From the NCBI GenBank assembly GCA_015494035.1, contig WGBZ01000119.1:1-13934 (forward strand): DNA of 13,934 nt. The letters are read 5' to 3'. The stretch is from Lysobacterales bacterium. Lineage in GTDB: Bacteria > Pseudomonadota > Gammaproteobacteria > Xanthomonadales > Marinicellaceae. A program made the translations under genes and the position numbers. The notes beneath the pieces were generated by a model. The model saw nothing but the letters and a program-made list of their open reading frames with translations, was not told the DNA's origin and made no database searches. Shown here in pieces: positions 6,936 to 13,934 of the stretch (position 1 is the first letter of the stretch; every line of letters begins with the position of its first letter).

Positions 6936-7415
6936 TCATTTGGGGTTGATGGTCGCTTCCAGGTCGCGTTCGTGCATGGGGCCGATGCGTTTTTCCACCC
7001 GCCGACCGGACGGGTCATAGATGACGGTGGTTGGTAGTGGCGTGCTGTTGAGGATGCCCTCTGGCGGGTTATATACGTCCACGGTCAGGATGGGATAGTT
7101 GATGGAGAACTCGTTGGCAAAGCGTTTCAGCTTGTCCGGGTCGGCGTCTTCGTAGGCGATGCCCAGGATTTGCACATCTTTTGGGTGCTTTTGCTGAAAT
7201 TTGACAAAATCGGGAATTTCCTTGCGACAGGGTGGACACCAGGTGGCCCAGTAGTTGACCACCACCCATTTGCCACGGTAATCGGACAATTTGTGGGTTT
7301 TTCCATTCAGGTCGGTGAGGGAAAAGTCCTCTCCGTTGGCACCGCTAGGGCCGCTGCAGGCGCTAAACAGGAAACAGAGCAGTGCGGTGGCTATCAGATG
7401 TTGCATGCGTTTCAT
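6936..7415 (-). CDS. TlpA/ResA-like thioredoxin-fold lipoprotein
   Basis: 159 residues. The N-terminus (MKRMQHLIATALLCFLFSAC) is a lipoprotein-type signal: basic start, hydrophobic core and a lipobox-like FSA-C with C20 as the modified cysteine. The phenylalanine at -3 is less usual. The thioredoxin domain carries WATWCPPCRKE with catalytic C60 and C63, and a cis-proline region at TPLPTTVIYD. Such proteins are membrane-anchored periplasmic thiol-disulfide reductases, often serving cytochrome c maturation or thiol reduction, and they depend on a partner such as CcdA/DsbD; no partner is seen here. It follows yihY-like by 32 bases on the same strand and GAGA precedes the ATG by 7 bases. It is probably the last gene of the cluster. 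Specific partners cannot be inferred. Confidence 0.85.
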   Translation of the reverse strand: MKRMQHLIATALLCFLFSACSGPSGANGEDFSLTDLNGKTHKLSDYRGKWVVVNYWATWCPPCRKEIPDFVKFQQKHPKDVQILGIAYEDADPDKLKRFANEFSINYPILTVDVYNPPEGILNSTPLPTTVIYDPSGRRVEKRIGPMHERDLEATINPK

Positions 7416-7447
7416 GGTGTTTTCTCGTTGGCTATTGTTGGTTCATG

Positions 7448-8716
7448 TCAGTTCTTGGGGCTGGTATGCGGTGCTGGTGCTTCGACATCGATTTGCATAA
7501 ACAGGTTTTTAACCGGTTGTTGCATGTCCGGTTCGATGGCCTGCCACACGGACCGGGCAAAGGGTTCAAAGTGTTTCAACTCGTTCAGTGCGTGCTCCGG
7601 CAGGGCAAAATTGCCCAGCTGGTAGAGTGTTTTCAGGTTGATGGAATCCAGGTCTCTCAGCAACAGGTAATCGCCGTCTTCATTGCGTTCGATGAGCCGT
7701 TGTTGTTCCAGCCAGTCCAGCGCATGAGACAGTTCATCGTCGGGAATGCTGGCACGTTTTTCACTCATTTCCGCCATGGACACGGTCTCGCCGCGGCGGC
7801 TGGCCTGCCAGAGCCGGTACAGGATATCCAGCACCAGCAAAAAGCGCTGGTTTTTCCGAAAGCGCGCGGTCTGGTACCGCCAGCGGGTGCTTTCCAGCGT
7901 GGCGGCAATCACGCCGCCCAGCAACACAATCACCCAGGAAACATACACCCAGACCAGAAAAAGCGGAATGGTTGCCAGGGCGCCATAGACTTTCTGGTAA
8001 CTGGGGAAGGTGACCACGTACCAGGCAAAGCCGCGTTTGGCCATTTCAAAGAGGATGGCGGCAATCAGCGCCCCAATCAGTGCAGATCGCCACCGAACCT
8101 TGCGGTTGGGGATAATCAGGTACATGAAAAAGAAGGCGCTGGCCGAGGCCAGTACGGGCAGAATTTTGAGCAGATAGACCTTGATGTCGCGCAAGCCCGG
8201 GGCCGTGTTGAACAGGTAGGAACTCATGACCAGGCCGCCGCCGACCAGCAACGGCCCCATGGTCAGCACGGCCCAGTAAATCAGCACCTTGTGCAGAAAA
8301 TTGCGCGATGGCTGGGTGTCCCAGATACGGTTCAGGGCCTTTTCGATGGTCATCATCATCATGATGGAGGTCACGAACACGGCCAGTGACATGCCGACGG
8401 TGAGCCCGCGTGCCTTTTCCACAAAGCCGTTCAGGTATTCCTGAATGGTGTGGCCGGAGGTGGGCACGAAATTCTGGAAAATAAAGTCCTGTACTTGCTG
8501 TGAAACGTTCTCGAACACCGGCATGGCCGAAAACATGGTCACCAGCACGGACATCAACGGCACCAGCGACAGCAGCGTGGTGTAGGTCAGTGAGCTGGCC
8601 GAGCCGGTCAGGTCGTCCTCATAGAAGCGACGCCACAGTTCGCCCAGGAAACGGCGCGCGGTCAGGATAAACAGGCGCCATTTTGGCAGGGGTGTTTGAG
8701 CGTCCGGTGAATTCAC
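7448..8716 (-). CDS. yihY: YihY/UPF0761-family inner-membrane protein with C-terminal winged-helix-like extension
   Basis: 422 residues, starting with GTG. The first roughly 285 residues match the YihY family: a conserved DDLTGSASSLTYTTLLSLVPL stretch (about 34-54) and about six membrane segments, including 105-125, 145-170, 183-203, 210-230 and 245-272. E. coli YihY is about 290 residues, so roughly 130 residues here are additional. This part (about 290-360: ILYRLWQASRRGETVSM ... DELSHALDWLEQQRLIERNEDGDYLLLRD) reads like a winged helix. The family was once called ribonuclease BN (rbn), but that activity belongs to a different gene product (ElaC/RNase Z-type), so I do not call it a nuclease. 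The function is unknown. It begins 19 bases after trpC ends and TlpA-like follows, so transcription from the trp genes is plausible. No strong Shine-Dalgarno site is visible. Confidence 0.85.
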   Translation of the reverse strand: MNSPDAQTPLPKWRLFILTARRFLGELWRRFYEDDLTGSASSLTYTTLLSLVPLMSVLVTMFSAMPVFENVSQQVQDFIFQNFVPTSGHTIQEYLNGFVEKARGLTVGMSLAVFVTSIMMMMTIEKALNRIWDTQPSRNFLHKVLIYWAVLTMGPLLVGGGLVMSSYLFNTAPGLRDIKVYLLKILPVLASASAFFFMYLIIPNRKVRWRSALIGALIAAILFEMAKRGFAWYVVTFPSYQKVYGALATIPLFLVWVYVSWVIVLLGGVIAATLESTRWRYQTARFRKNQRFLLVLDILYRLWQASRRGETVSMAEMSEKRASIPDDELSHALDWLEQQRLIERNEDGDYLLLRDLDSINLKTLYQLGNFALPEHALNELKHFEPFARSVWQAIEPDMQQPVKNLFMQIDVEAPAPHTSPKN

Positions 8717-8735
8717 GATTCGATTTGCTAATAAA

Positions 8736-9527
8736 TCAGTAATAAATCATTTTTTGCAGGGCTTGTCCAGGATTGCCGTGACGCATAAAGGCCTCGCCAA
8801 TCAGAAAACCGTGCACACCGGCGCGGCGCAGCCGTTGGATGTCTTCGGGGCTATGCAGTCCGCTTTCGCTGATAACCAGCCGTTCTGGCGGAATTTCGGG
8901 CAAGAGCGTCAGCGTAGTTTCTATGCGCGTGACGAAAGTTCTGAGGTTGCGATTGTTGATGCCGATCAGTGGCGCGGGCGTTTTCAGCGCCCGCTGTAAT
9001 TCGGCCTCGTTATGCACTTCCATCAGCACATCCAGCCCCAGTTCATGGGCCAGCTCGGTGAATTCAAACAATTGCGGATCACCCAGGGCCGCCACAATCA
9101 GCAGAATGGCATCGGCACCCAGGAGGCGAGACTGGTAAATCTGCCAGGGGTCGATAATAAATTCCTTGCGCAACAGCGGCAAGCCGGTGGCTGTGCGGGC
9201 CTGGGCCAGGAAGGCATCATCGCCCTGAAAATAGGTTTTGTCGGTGAGTACGGACAGGCAGGTCGCGCCGCCGCTGGCGTAGGAGGCGGCCAGTTCGGGC
9301 ACATTGAAGTCTTCCCGGATTACGCCCTTGCTGGGTGAGGCTTTTTTGATTTCCGCAATCACTGCCGGTTGTTGTTGCTCGATACGAGTTGCCAAGGCCT
9401 GCCGGAAGCCACGGGTGGGCGGGGCGCTGTGGCAGGCCAGTTTCAATTCGGCCAGTGACTGCTGCCGTTTGGCCTGCGCCACTTCCTCGGCTTTGGTTTC
9501 CAGGATACGGGTCAGGACATCGCTCAT
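8736..9527 (-). CDS. trpC: Indole-3-glycerol-phosphate synthase
   Basis: 263 residues, the normal size for a monofunctional TrpC (no fused TrpF). It closes the indole ring, converting CdRP to indole-3-glycerol phosphate in the cytoplasm. The beta/alpha-barrel motifs are all present: AVIAEIKKASPSKG (E59, K61), LSVLTDKTYFQG, LLRKEFIIDPWQIYQSRLLGADAILLI (K121), LMEVHNEAEL (E170), IGINNRNLRTF (N191, R193) and VISESGL (E221, S222), so the enzyme looks intact. The residue roles follow established TrpC work on this fold. Its ATG overlaps the trpD stop as ATGA (9524-9527), indicating translational coupling. A GAGG lies 10 bases before the ATG inside trpD. Confidence 0.97.
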   Translation of the reverse strand: MSDVLTRILETKAEEVAQAKRQQSLAELKLACHSAPPTRGFRQALATRIEQQQPAVIAEIKKASPSKGVIREDFNVPELAASYASGGATCLSVLTDKTYFQGDDAFLAQARTATGLPLLRKEFIIDPWQIYQSRLLGADAILLIVAALGDPQLFEFTELAHELGLDVLMEVHNEAELQRALKTPAPLIGINNRNLRTFVTRIETTLTLLPEIPPERLVISESGLHSPEDIQRLRRAGVHGFLIGEAFMRHGNPGQALQKMIYY

Positions 9528-10543
9528 GAGTGGCTGGCCTCGATAAGTTTTTCCAGGGTTTCGGCGGCCGCGCCACTGCGCAGGATGCGCCGGGCGCTGG
9601 CCACGCCTTCGTCCAGTGTGTCGGCCTTGCCAGCCACGTAAATGGCCGCGCCGGCATTGAGTGCCAGCATGTCGGCTGCCGGGCCGGGAATGCCGGCAAA
9701 GGCGTCCAGAATCAGTTTCAGGCTGGCTTCGGCGGAATCCACCGCCAGCGGGTCGGTGCTTTGGCGTTGAATGCCCAGCGCTTCGGGGGTGATGCTGTAC
9801 TGGCTGATGGCGCCGTCTTTGAGCTCCGCCACGTGGGTTTCGGACTCCAGCGAAATTTCATCCAGGCCATCGGCTGAATGCACCACCATGATATGATTCG
9901 AGCCCAGATCACGCAGCACTTCGGCCACCAGCGGCAACCAGCGTTTTTCATACACGCCCAGCACCTGATTGGGCGCACCGGCCGGGTTGGTGAGCGGGCC
10001 AAGCAGGTTAAACAGGCTGCGTAAGCCCAGCTCCTTGCGTGGCCCCACCGCGTGCCGCGTGGCACCGTGGTGCGCCGGCGCGAACAGAAAGCCGATGCCG
10101 GCGGTGTCAATGCAGCGGATCACATCTTCGGGGGTTAAATCCAGATTGACCCCGGCGGCTTCCAGTACGTCGGCGCTGCCGGTGGTGCTGGACACGGAGC
10201 GGTTGCCGTGTTTGGCCACCTGACAGCCGGCGGCCGCGGCGATGATGGCCGCGCCGGTGGACACATTGAACAGGCCCTTGCCGTCGCCGCCGGTGCCACA
10301 GGTATCCACCACATGCGGGCCGTCAAGGGGTACGCCAACAGCGCGTTCGCGCATGACCTGGGCGGCTTCTTTCAGGTCCTGCGCGGTTTCCCCGGCCAGC
10401 TTCAGCGCCATCAGCAAACCGCCAATTTGCGCATCGGTGGCTTCACCGTCCATGATCTGGCACATGGCTTCACGCATCTGTCCGGGCTTCAGCCGCTTGC
10501 TCGTGGCCAGTTCCTGCAAAGCGCGTTGTATGGGTGTTTTCAT
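9524..10543 (-). CDS. trpD: Anthranilate phosphoribosyltransferase
   Basis: 339 residues, standard for a stand-alone TrpD (not fused to TrpG as in E. coli). It transfers the phosphoribosyl group of PRPP to anthranilate. The glycine-rich PRPP-binding motif DTCGTGGDGKG (80-90), KHGNRSVSS (111-119), APAHHGATRHAVGPRKELG (155-173) and RSLFNLLGPLTNPAG (175-189) match the family and no key residue is missing. The ATG is preceded by GAGAG. It starts 27 bases after the permease stop and overlaps trpC by 4 bases, so it belongs to the trp transcript. Confidence 0.97.
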   Translation of the reverse strand: MKTPIQRALQELATSKRLKPGQMREAMCQIMDGEATDAQIGGLLMALKLAGETAQDLKEAAQVMRERAVGVPLDGPHVVDTCGTGGDGKGLFNVSTGAAIIAAAAGCQVAKHGNRSVSSTTGSADVLEAAGVNLDLTPEDVIRCIDTAGIGFLFAPAHHGATRHAVGPRKELGLRSLFNLLGPLTNPAGAPNQVLGVYEKRWLPLVAEVLRDLGSNHIMVVHSADGLDEISLESETHVAELKDGAISQYSITPEALGIQRQSTDPLAVDSAEASLKLILDAFAGIPGPAADMLALNAGAAIYVAGKADTLDEGVASARRILRSGAAAETLEKLIEASHS

Positions 10544-10570
10544 GGGACTCTCATTTGTTACGTAAAAGGG

Positions 10571-11794
10571 TTAGCCCACGGCCTTGGCAAACAGGGTGAT
10601 CCAGAGCAGGATCAGCGCGATGAGACCAAAGCCAATGGCGTGGGCGGTTTGCCGGCGTCGCCAGCTCAGGCGCAGGGCGATCATCGCCTGCAGAAAATAA
10701 TAGGCGGCAAAGGCGCGTGAGGCGTAGGCGATGATTTCAAAAATGTTCGCCAGCCAGATCAGGCCAATGGATAACAGCGTGATCAGGGCATAGGCCAGAT
10801 GGGTTTTGATGCGGCTGTGGCTTTCTTCATGCACCAGCCCGCCGGCCCCGGCGGTGTCGGCCACCGCGGCGCTGAACTGCGCCATGATGGCGCCGATAAT
10901 CAGGATAACAGGCATGGAGACGGCAATGTAGCGGCTGATCTGGATCAGGGCGGTTTCGGAAACCTGGCCCGGCGCCAGGTGCACCAGCAATGGTGTCACC
11001 AGCGCGATAAAGGCCAGGTAGATGCCGCCGGCGATCATTTGCGCCAGTTTCATGCCACGAATGCGTTCATCGGCCGTGTATTCATTGCCCATGTAGCGAA
11101 CGGTTTCAAAGCCTTGCACCACCAGCAAGGTGCCGGCCAGCATGCGCAGTTTGTCCCAGGTAGAAAGCGCCGGATTGGGGCTGGGCAACACATAGGGATG
11201 ATGCAGGTCATACCAGGCCAGGCCAGCCAGCAGGGCCGCAATCACCGCCAGTTTCAGCGCCACGGTGAATTTTTCCATCCATTCCAGCCCTTCCAGGCCC
11301 CGCAGCAGTCCCACCAGGCCAATCAGGCCCAGCACAGCGGTGGCCAGCCAGCGCACGTTATCTTCGGTTTTCAGGCCCAGCCCGTCCAGCGCATAGGCTG
11401 CCAGCAGGTTAATGTAAAAGGCCACGGAAATGACATAAGCCACCGACAGCACCCAGGAGGACAAGCGCTCGCTCTGGCAGACGATGTGGTCTCCGGCTCC
11501 CTGGCGGCAGGCCGGCAGTTCCGGTTCTGCGTAGCGGATGTTATAGCGGATCACGCCACCCACCCACCAGGCCAGGGCCACAATGGCGCCCATGGCCGCC
11601 AGTGCCCAGGGCCCGGCGATGTCGCGCAGCAGCGGTGCCACCACCAGAAAACCGCTGCCGATGATAGAAGCCAGCGGCGTGATGGTGACGCTCCAGAGCC
11701 GGTTGCGGCGTAAGGCCGGCGCATTTAACGCGAGCAGCACCGTGAGGGTGATGCCAATGAGTACGTAGTCGATGGCTTGTAGCTTCTCAAGCAT
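10571..11794 (-). CDS. APC-superfamily-like permease embedded in the trp operon
   Basis: 407 residues and strongly hydrophobic, with about 11-12 membrane segments. The second segment holds the broken-helix motif [12 protein letters not shown] (38-49; the IIGSG resembles the substrate-binding unwound helix 1 of APC transporters). [16 protein letters not shown] (225-240) resembles the family's helix-6 GFE region, followed by a short loop with TADERIRG. The ATG overlaps the trpG stop by 8 bases and trpD follows after 27 bases, so it is co-transcribed with trp genes. By context it may move tryptophan, another aromatic amino acid or a related metabolite; this is inference from position, and the direction of transport is unknown. 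I cannot place it in a named characterised transporter family with confidence. It has no obvious frameshift or truncation. Confidence 0.75.
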   Translation of the reverse strand: MLEKLQAIDYVLIGITLTVLLALNAPALRRNRLWSVTITPLASIIGSGFLVVAPLLRDIAGPWALAAMGAIVALAWWVGGVIRYNIRYAEPELPACRQGAGDHIVCQSERLSSWVLSVAYVISVAFYINLLAAYALDGLGLKTEDNVRWLATAVLGLIGLVGLLRGLEGLEWMEKFTVALKLAVIAALLAGLAWYDLHHPYVLPSPNPALSTWDKLRMLAGTLLVVQGFETVRYMGNEYTADERIRGMKLAQMIAGGIYLAFIALVTPLLVHLAPGQVSETALIQISRYIAVSMPVILIIGAIMAQFSAAVADTAGAGGLVHEESHSRIKTHLAYALITLLSIGLIWLANIFEIIAYASRAFAAYYFLQAMIALRLSWRRRQTAHAIGFGLIALILLWITLFAKAVG

Positions 11795-12371
11795 GGCTGT
11801 CCAGAAAGTTTTTCAGCAAATGGTGACCGTGTTCGGTGAGGATGGATTCAGGATGGAACTGCACCCCGGAGATGGCAAATTCCTTGTGCCGGAAACCCAT
11901 GATTTCTTCCAGGCTGCCATCGGGATTTTCCGTCCAGGCGGTGACTTCCAGGCACTCAGGCAGGCTGTGTTTGTCCACCACCAGCGAATGGTAGCGGGTG
12001 GCCTGAAACGGGTCGGGCAGGCCGGCAAACACGTCCTCGCCCCGGTGCCGGACTGGGGAGACCTTGCCGTGCATGATTTGGCCGGCCCGCACAATCCTGC
12101 CACCAAATACCTGACCGATGGACTGGTGGCCCAGGCACACGCCCAACAGCGGTATGGAACCGGCACAGGCGCGGATCAGGTCCATGGAAATGCCGGCCTG
12201 ATCCGGGTCGCATGGCCCGGGTGAGATGACCACCTGATCGGGTTTCATGGCCAGGGCCTGTGCCACCGTGATTTCGTCATTGCGGTGCACGCGCACGTCG
12301 CAGCCCAGCTCGCCAAAGTACTGCACCAGGTTGTAGGTGAAGGAGTCGTAATTGTCGATCATCAACAGCAT
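11787..12371 (-). CDS. trpG: Anthranilate synthase glutamine amidotransferase subunit (TrpG/PabA)
   Basis: 194 residues, a class I glutamine amidotransferase of typical length. It starts [23 protein letters not shown]; the nucleophile is C79 in [15 protein letters not shown], and the remaining triad is H173 and E175 in GVQFHPES. It supplies ammonia to TrpE for anthranilate synthesis. Since one such subunit is often shared with PabB, it may also serve folate synthesis. The start at 12371 is chosen because the conserved N-terminus begins there and a TAGGA site lies 8 bases upstream; a start 14 codons further up would add sequence alien to the family. TrpE ends 10 bases upstream. Confidence 0.95.
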   Translation of the reverse strand: MLLMIDNYDSFTYNLVQYFGELGCDVRVHRNDEITVAQALAMKPDQVVISPGPCDPDQAGISMDLIRACAGSIPLLGVCLGHQSIGQVFGGRIVRAGQIMHGKVSPVRHRGEDVFAGLPDPFQATRYHSLVVDKHSLPECLEVTAWTENPDGSLEEIMGFRHKEFAISGVQFHPESILTEHGHHLLKNFLDSHA

Positions 12372-12379
12372 GGTCGGGT

Positions 12380-12384
12380 TCCTA
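12380..12384 (-). promoter_or_regulatory. Shine-Dalgarno site of trpG overlapping the trpE stop codon
   Basis: TAGGA on the minus strand includes the trpE stop TAG (12382-12384) and lies 8 bases before the trpG ATG. Terminating ribosomes can therefore hand over directly, which would favour near-equal subunit amounts. Confidence 0.7.
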
Positions 12385-13857
12385 AAGTCCTTGACTGGCC
12401 ATTTCCACGGCACGAAACAGGGCCTTGCCCTTGTTCATGGTTTCCTGCCATTCGTTTTCGGGGTTGGAGTCGGCCACAATGCCGGCACCGGCCTGTACGT
12501 GCAGTTGTTTGTCCTTGATCACGGCGGTACGAATGGCAATGGCCCAGTCCATGTCGTCGTGCCAGCCCCAGTAACCCACCGCGCCAGCGTACACGTTGCG
12601 TTTGACCGGTTCCAGTTCGGCAATGATTTCCATGGCGCGAACCTTGGGCGCGCCAGACAGGGTGCCAGCGGGGAAAACCGCCTTGATGACTTCCAGTGGC
12701 GTGACCCCGGGGCGCAGGCGGCCCTGCACTTCAGACACGATGTGCATCACGTGGGAGTAGCGTTCAATCACCATTTTGTCCACCAGTTCGACGCTGCCGG
12801 TTTGCGCCACCCGGCCCACGTCGTTGCGCCCCAGGTCAATCAGCATCAGGTGTTCGGCCAGTTCCTTGGGGTCTTGCAACAGTTCTTTTTCATAGGCCAG
12901 GTCTTCGGCCTCTGTGGCCCCGCGCGGGCGCGTGCCGGCAATGGGGCGCAGGGTGATGCGGTCAGCCTGCTTGCGCACCAGCACTTCCGGTGAGGAGCCC
13001 ACCACCTGGTAATCGCCGAAATCCATAAAATACATGTAGGGGCTGGGGTTGCTGGCACGCAGGGCGCGATAGACGTCCAGCGGCCGGGCGTGAAACGGGC
13101 TGCTCATGCGTTGGCTGAGCACCACCTGCATGATGTCGCCGGCGGCAATGTATTCTTGGCATTGCTGCACGGCCTGCATGAAATCGCCCTGGGAAAAACC
13201 CAGCCGCGTGGCTTGTTCGTCAATGGGTTGCTGGTTGACCAGCTCGGCGTAGCCGGTGGAGCCGGAACGCAGCCGGTGCACTAGTTCGTCCAGCCGTTTT
13301 TGCGCCCGGGCGTAGGCCTTGGGCTGGCCAGGGTCGGCGTGCACAATCAGCCAGACAGTGCCGCGCAGGTTGTCAAACACGGCCACTTCCTCGGCCAGTA
13401 ACAGGTTGATGTCGGGAATGCCCAGCTGATCCGGTGGTGCCTTGTCACGCAGGCGCGGCTCGATGTGCTCGATGGTTTCATAGCCTAAGTAGCCCACAAA
13501 ACCGCCAGTAAAGGCTGGCAGTTGCTTGAGTTTGGGCACCCGATAGCGGGCCTTGATGGTTTCCAGCGTGCCCAGCACGTCATCGGTCTCGATGCGCTCG
13601 GTGACCTCATCCAGGTCAAACAGCGTGACCGTGTTGCCGCGCACCTGCAGGCGTTTGTCGGCCGACAAGCCAATGATGGAATAGCGACCCCAGCGCGCGC
13701 CGCCTTGCACGGATTCCAGCAAGAAGGTGTTTTTGCCGTTGGCCAGTTTCAACCAGGCGCTCAGGGGCGTGTCCAGATCCGCGGACACGCAGCGGGCCAG
13801 CGGAATGCGGTTGTGACCAGCCTCGGCCAGGCGGTGGAATTCATCAAGAGCTATCAT
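12382..13857 (-). CDS. trpE: Anthranilate synthase component I
   Basis: 491 residues from the chosen start, matching the roughly 490 residues of proteobacterial TrpE. It makes anthranilate from chorismate with ammonia from TrpG. The N-terminal part has LLESVQGG (46-53), the segment where the feedback-inhibition serine (S49 here) of tryptophan-binding TrpE lies. Chorismate-binding motifs follow: [10 protein letters not shown] (304-313), [12 protein letters not shown] (335-346, H336), [15 protein letters not shown] (365-379), [18 protein letters not shown] (395-412) and [16 protein letters not shown] (457-472). I chose ATG 13855-13857 because the family N-terminus begins with residues like [21 protein letters not shown] more upstream in-frame ATG (13927-13929) would add 24 residues; see the findings. 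An AGAGGA lies 13 bases before the chosen start, a rather long spacing. Confidence 0.94.
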   Translation of the reverse strand: MIALDEFHRLAEAGHNRIPLARCVSADLDTPLSAWLKLANGKNTFLLESVQGGARWGRYSIIGLSADKRLQVRGNTVTLFDLDEVTERIETDDVLGTLETIKARYRVPKLKQLPAFTGGFVGYLGYETIEHIEPRLRDKAPPDQLGIPDINLLLAEEVAVFDNLRGTVWLIVHADPGQPKAYARAQKRLDELVHRLRSGSTGYAELVNQQPIDEQATRLGFSQGDFMQAVQQCQEYIAAGDIMQVVLSQRMSSPFHARPLDVYRALRASNPSPYMYFMDFGDYQVVGSSPEVLVRKQADRITLRPIAGTRPRGATEAEDLAYEKELLQDPKELAEHLMLIDLGRNDVGRVAQTGSVELVDKMVIERYSHVMHIVSEVQGRLRPGVTPLEVIKAVFPAGTLSGAPKVRAMEIIAELEPVKRNVYAGAVGYWGWHDDMDWAIAIRTAVIKDKQLHVQAGAGIVADSNPENEWQETMNKGKALFRAVEMASQGL

Positions 13858-13934
13858 GGGGGTGGCGGCATCCTCTGGCACGGTGCGTTTTGAGTGACAA
13901 ATCGTTGGTGATTGTGGCGAAACGCCCATTTTCC
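13858..13934 (-). promoter_or_regulatory. Start region of trpE, cut by the right edge
   Basis: 77 bases upstream of the chosen trpE start are visible. The frame stays open through them, but it holds no tryptophan codons, so I do not see a trp leader peptide of the attenuator type. The true promoter and any attenuator are outside the window or absent. Confidence 0.3.

Noticed and set aside
8341..8370. ATG/CAT trinucleotide run (four successive Met codons) within yihY-like
   Set aside because: Short, inside a hydrophobic helix, and compatible with ordinary coding; not a meaningful microsatellite.
7382..8389. Long plus-strand frame across the yihY-like gene
   Set aside because: It lies opposite a well-supported membrane protein gene and its translation is Q/H/G-rich with no family features; GC-rich coding sequence often leaves the antisense frame open.
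10799..11713. 304-codon plus-strand frame opposite the permease gene
   Set aside because: The composition (Q, H and G runs) is typical of an antisense shadow, and there is no Shine-Dalgarno site or recognisable domain.

Overview
The window looks like a chromosomal segment of a gammaproteobacterium. This rests on a GacA/UvrY-type response regulator, a trpE-trpG-trpD-trpC block with proteobacterial-type proteins, a YihY-family membrane protein carrying a C-terminal extension, and strong Shine-Dalgarno sites. No genus can be named from the sequence alone. The trp half looks GC-rich. The first gene, the glycosyltransferase-like gene and several gaps look more AT-rich.

Layout, left to right. (1) 2-3307 (+): the 3' part of a very large gene that runs off the left edge. 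The visible protein resembles the C-terminal half of a STAND/NACHT-type NTPase: a winged-helix-like motif followed by a long alpha-helical repeat (HEAT-like) region. This is the architecture of Avs-like anti-phage sensors, but the NTPase core and its neighbours are outside the window. (2) 3403-3861 (-): a hotdog-fold acyl-CoA thioesterase (YbgC/FadM type). (3) 4001-4639 (+): a GacA/UvrY response regulator, divergent from the thioesterase. (4) 4678-4839: a 162-bp, almost fully symmetrical palindrome flanked by TA dinucleotides, best read as a MITE-like non-autonomous element. (5) 4823-6715 (-): a multi-pass GT-C-like glycosyltransferase whose stop codon and last residues lie inside the element. 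(6) 6716-6935: a 220-bp gap with a possible small ORF. (7) 6936-13857 (-): seven genes in one direction, trpE, trpG, an APC-like permease, trpD, trpC, yihY-like and a TlpA-like thioredoxin lipoprotein.

The trp genes convert chorismate to indole-3-glycerol phosphate: TrpE and TrpG form anthranilate synthase, TrpD adds the phosphoribosyl group, and TrpC closes the indole ring after TrpF, which is not here. Overlapping or closely spaced ends (10 bp, 8-bp overlap, 27 bp, 4-bp overlap) suggest one transcript with translational coupling, and the permease is embedded in it. YihY and TlpA follow closely and may be read through from the trp genes.

Points most worth a second look are the edge-truncated STAND-like protein with a 15-bp in-frame tandem duplication, the palindromic element that ends the glycosyltransferase reading frame, and the uncharacterised permease between trpG and trpD. 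I see no tRNA, rRNA, CRISPR array, transposase or replication origin in the window.
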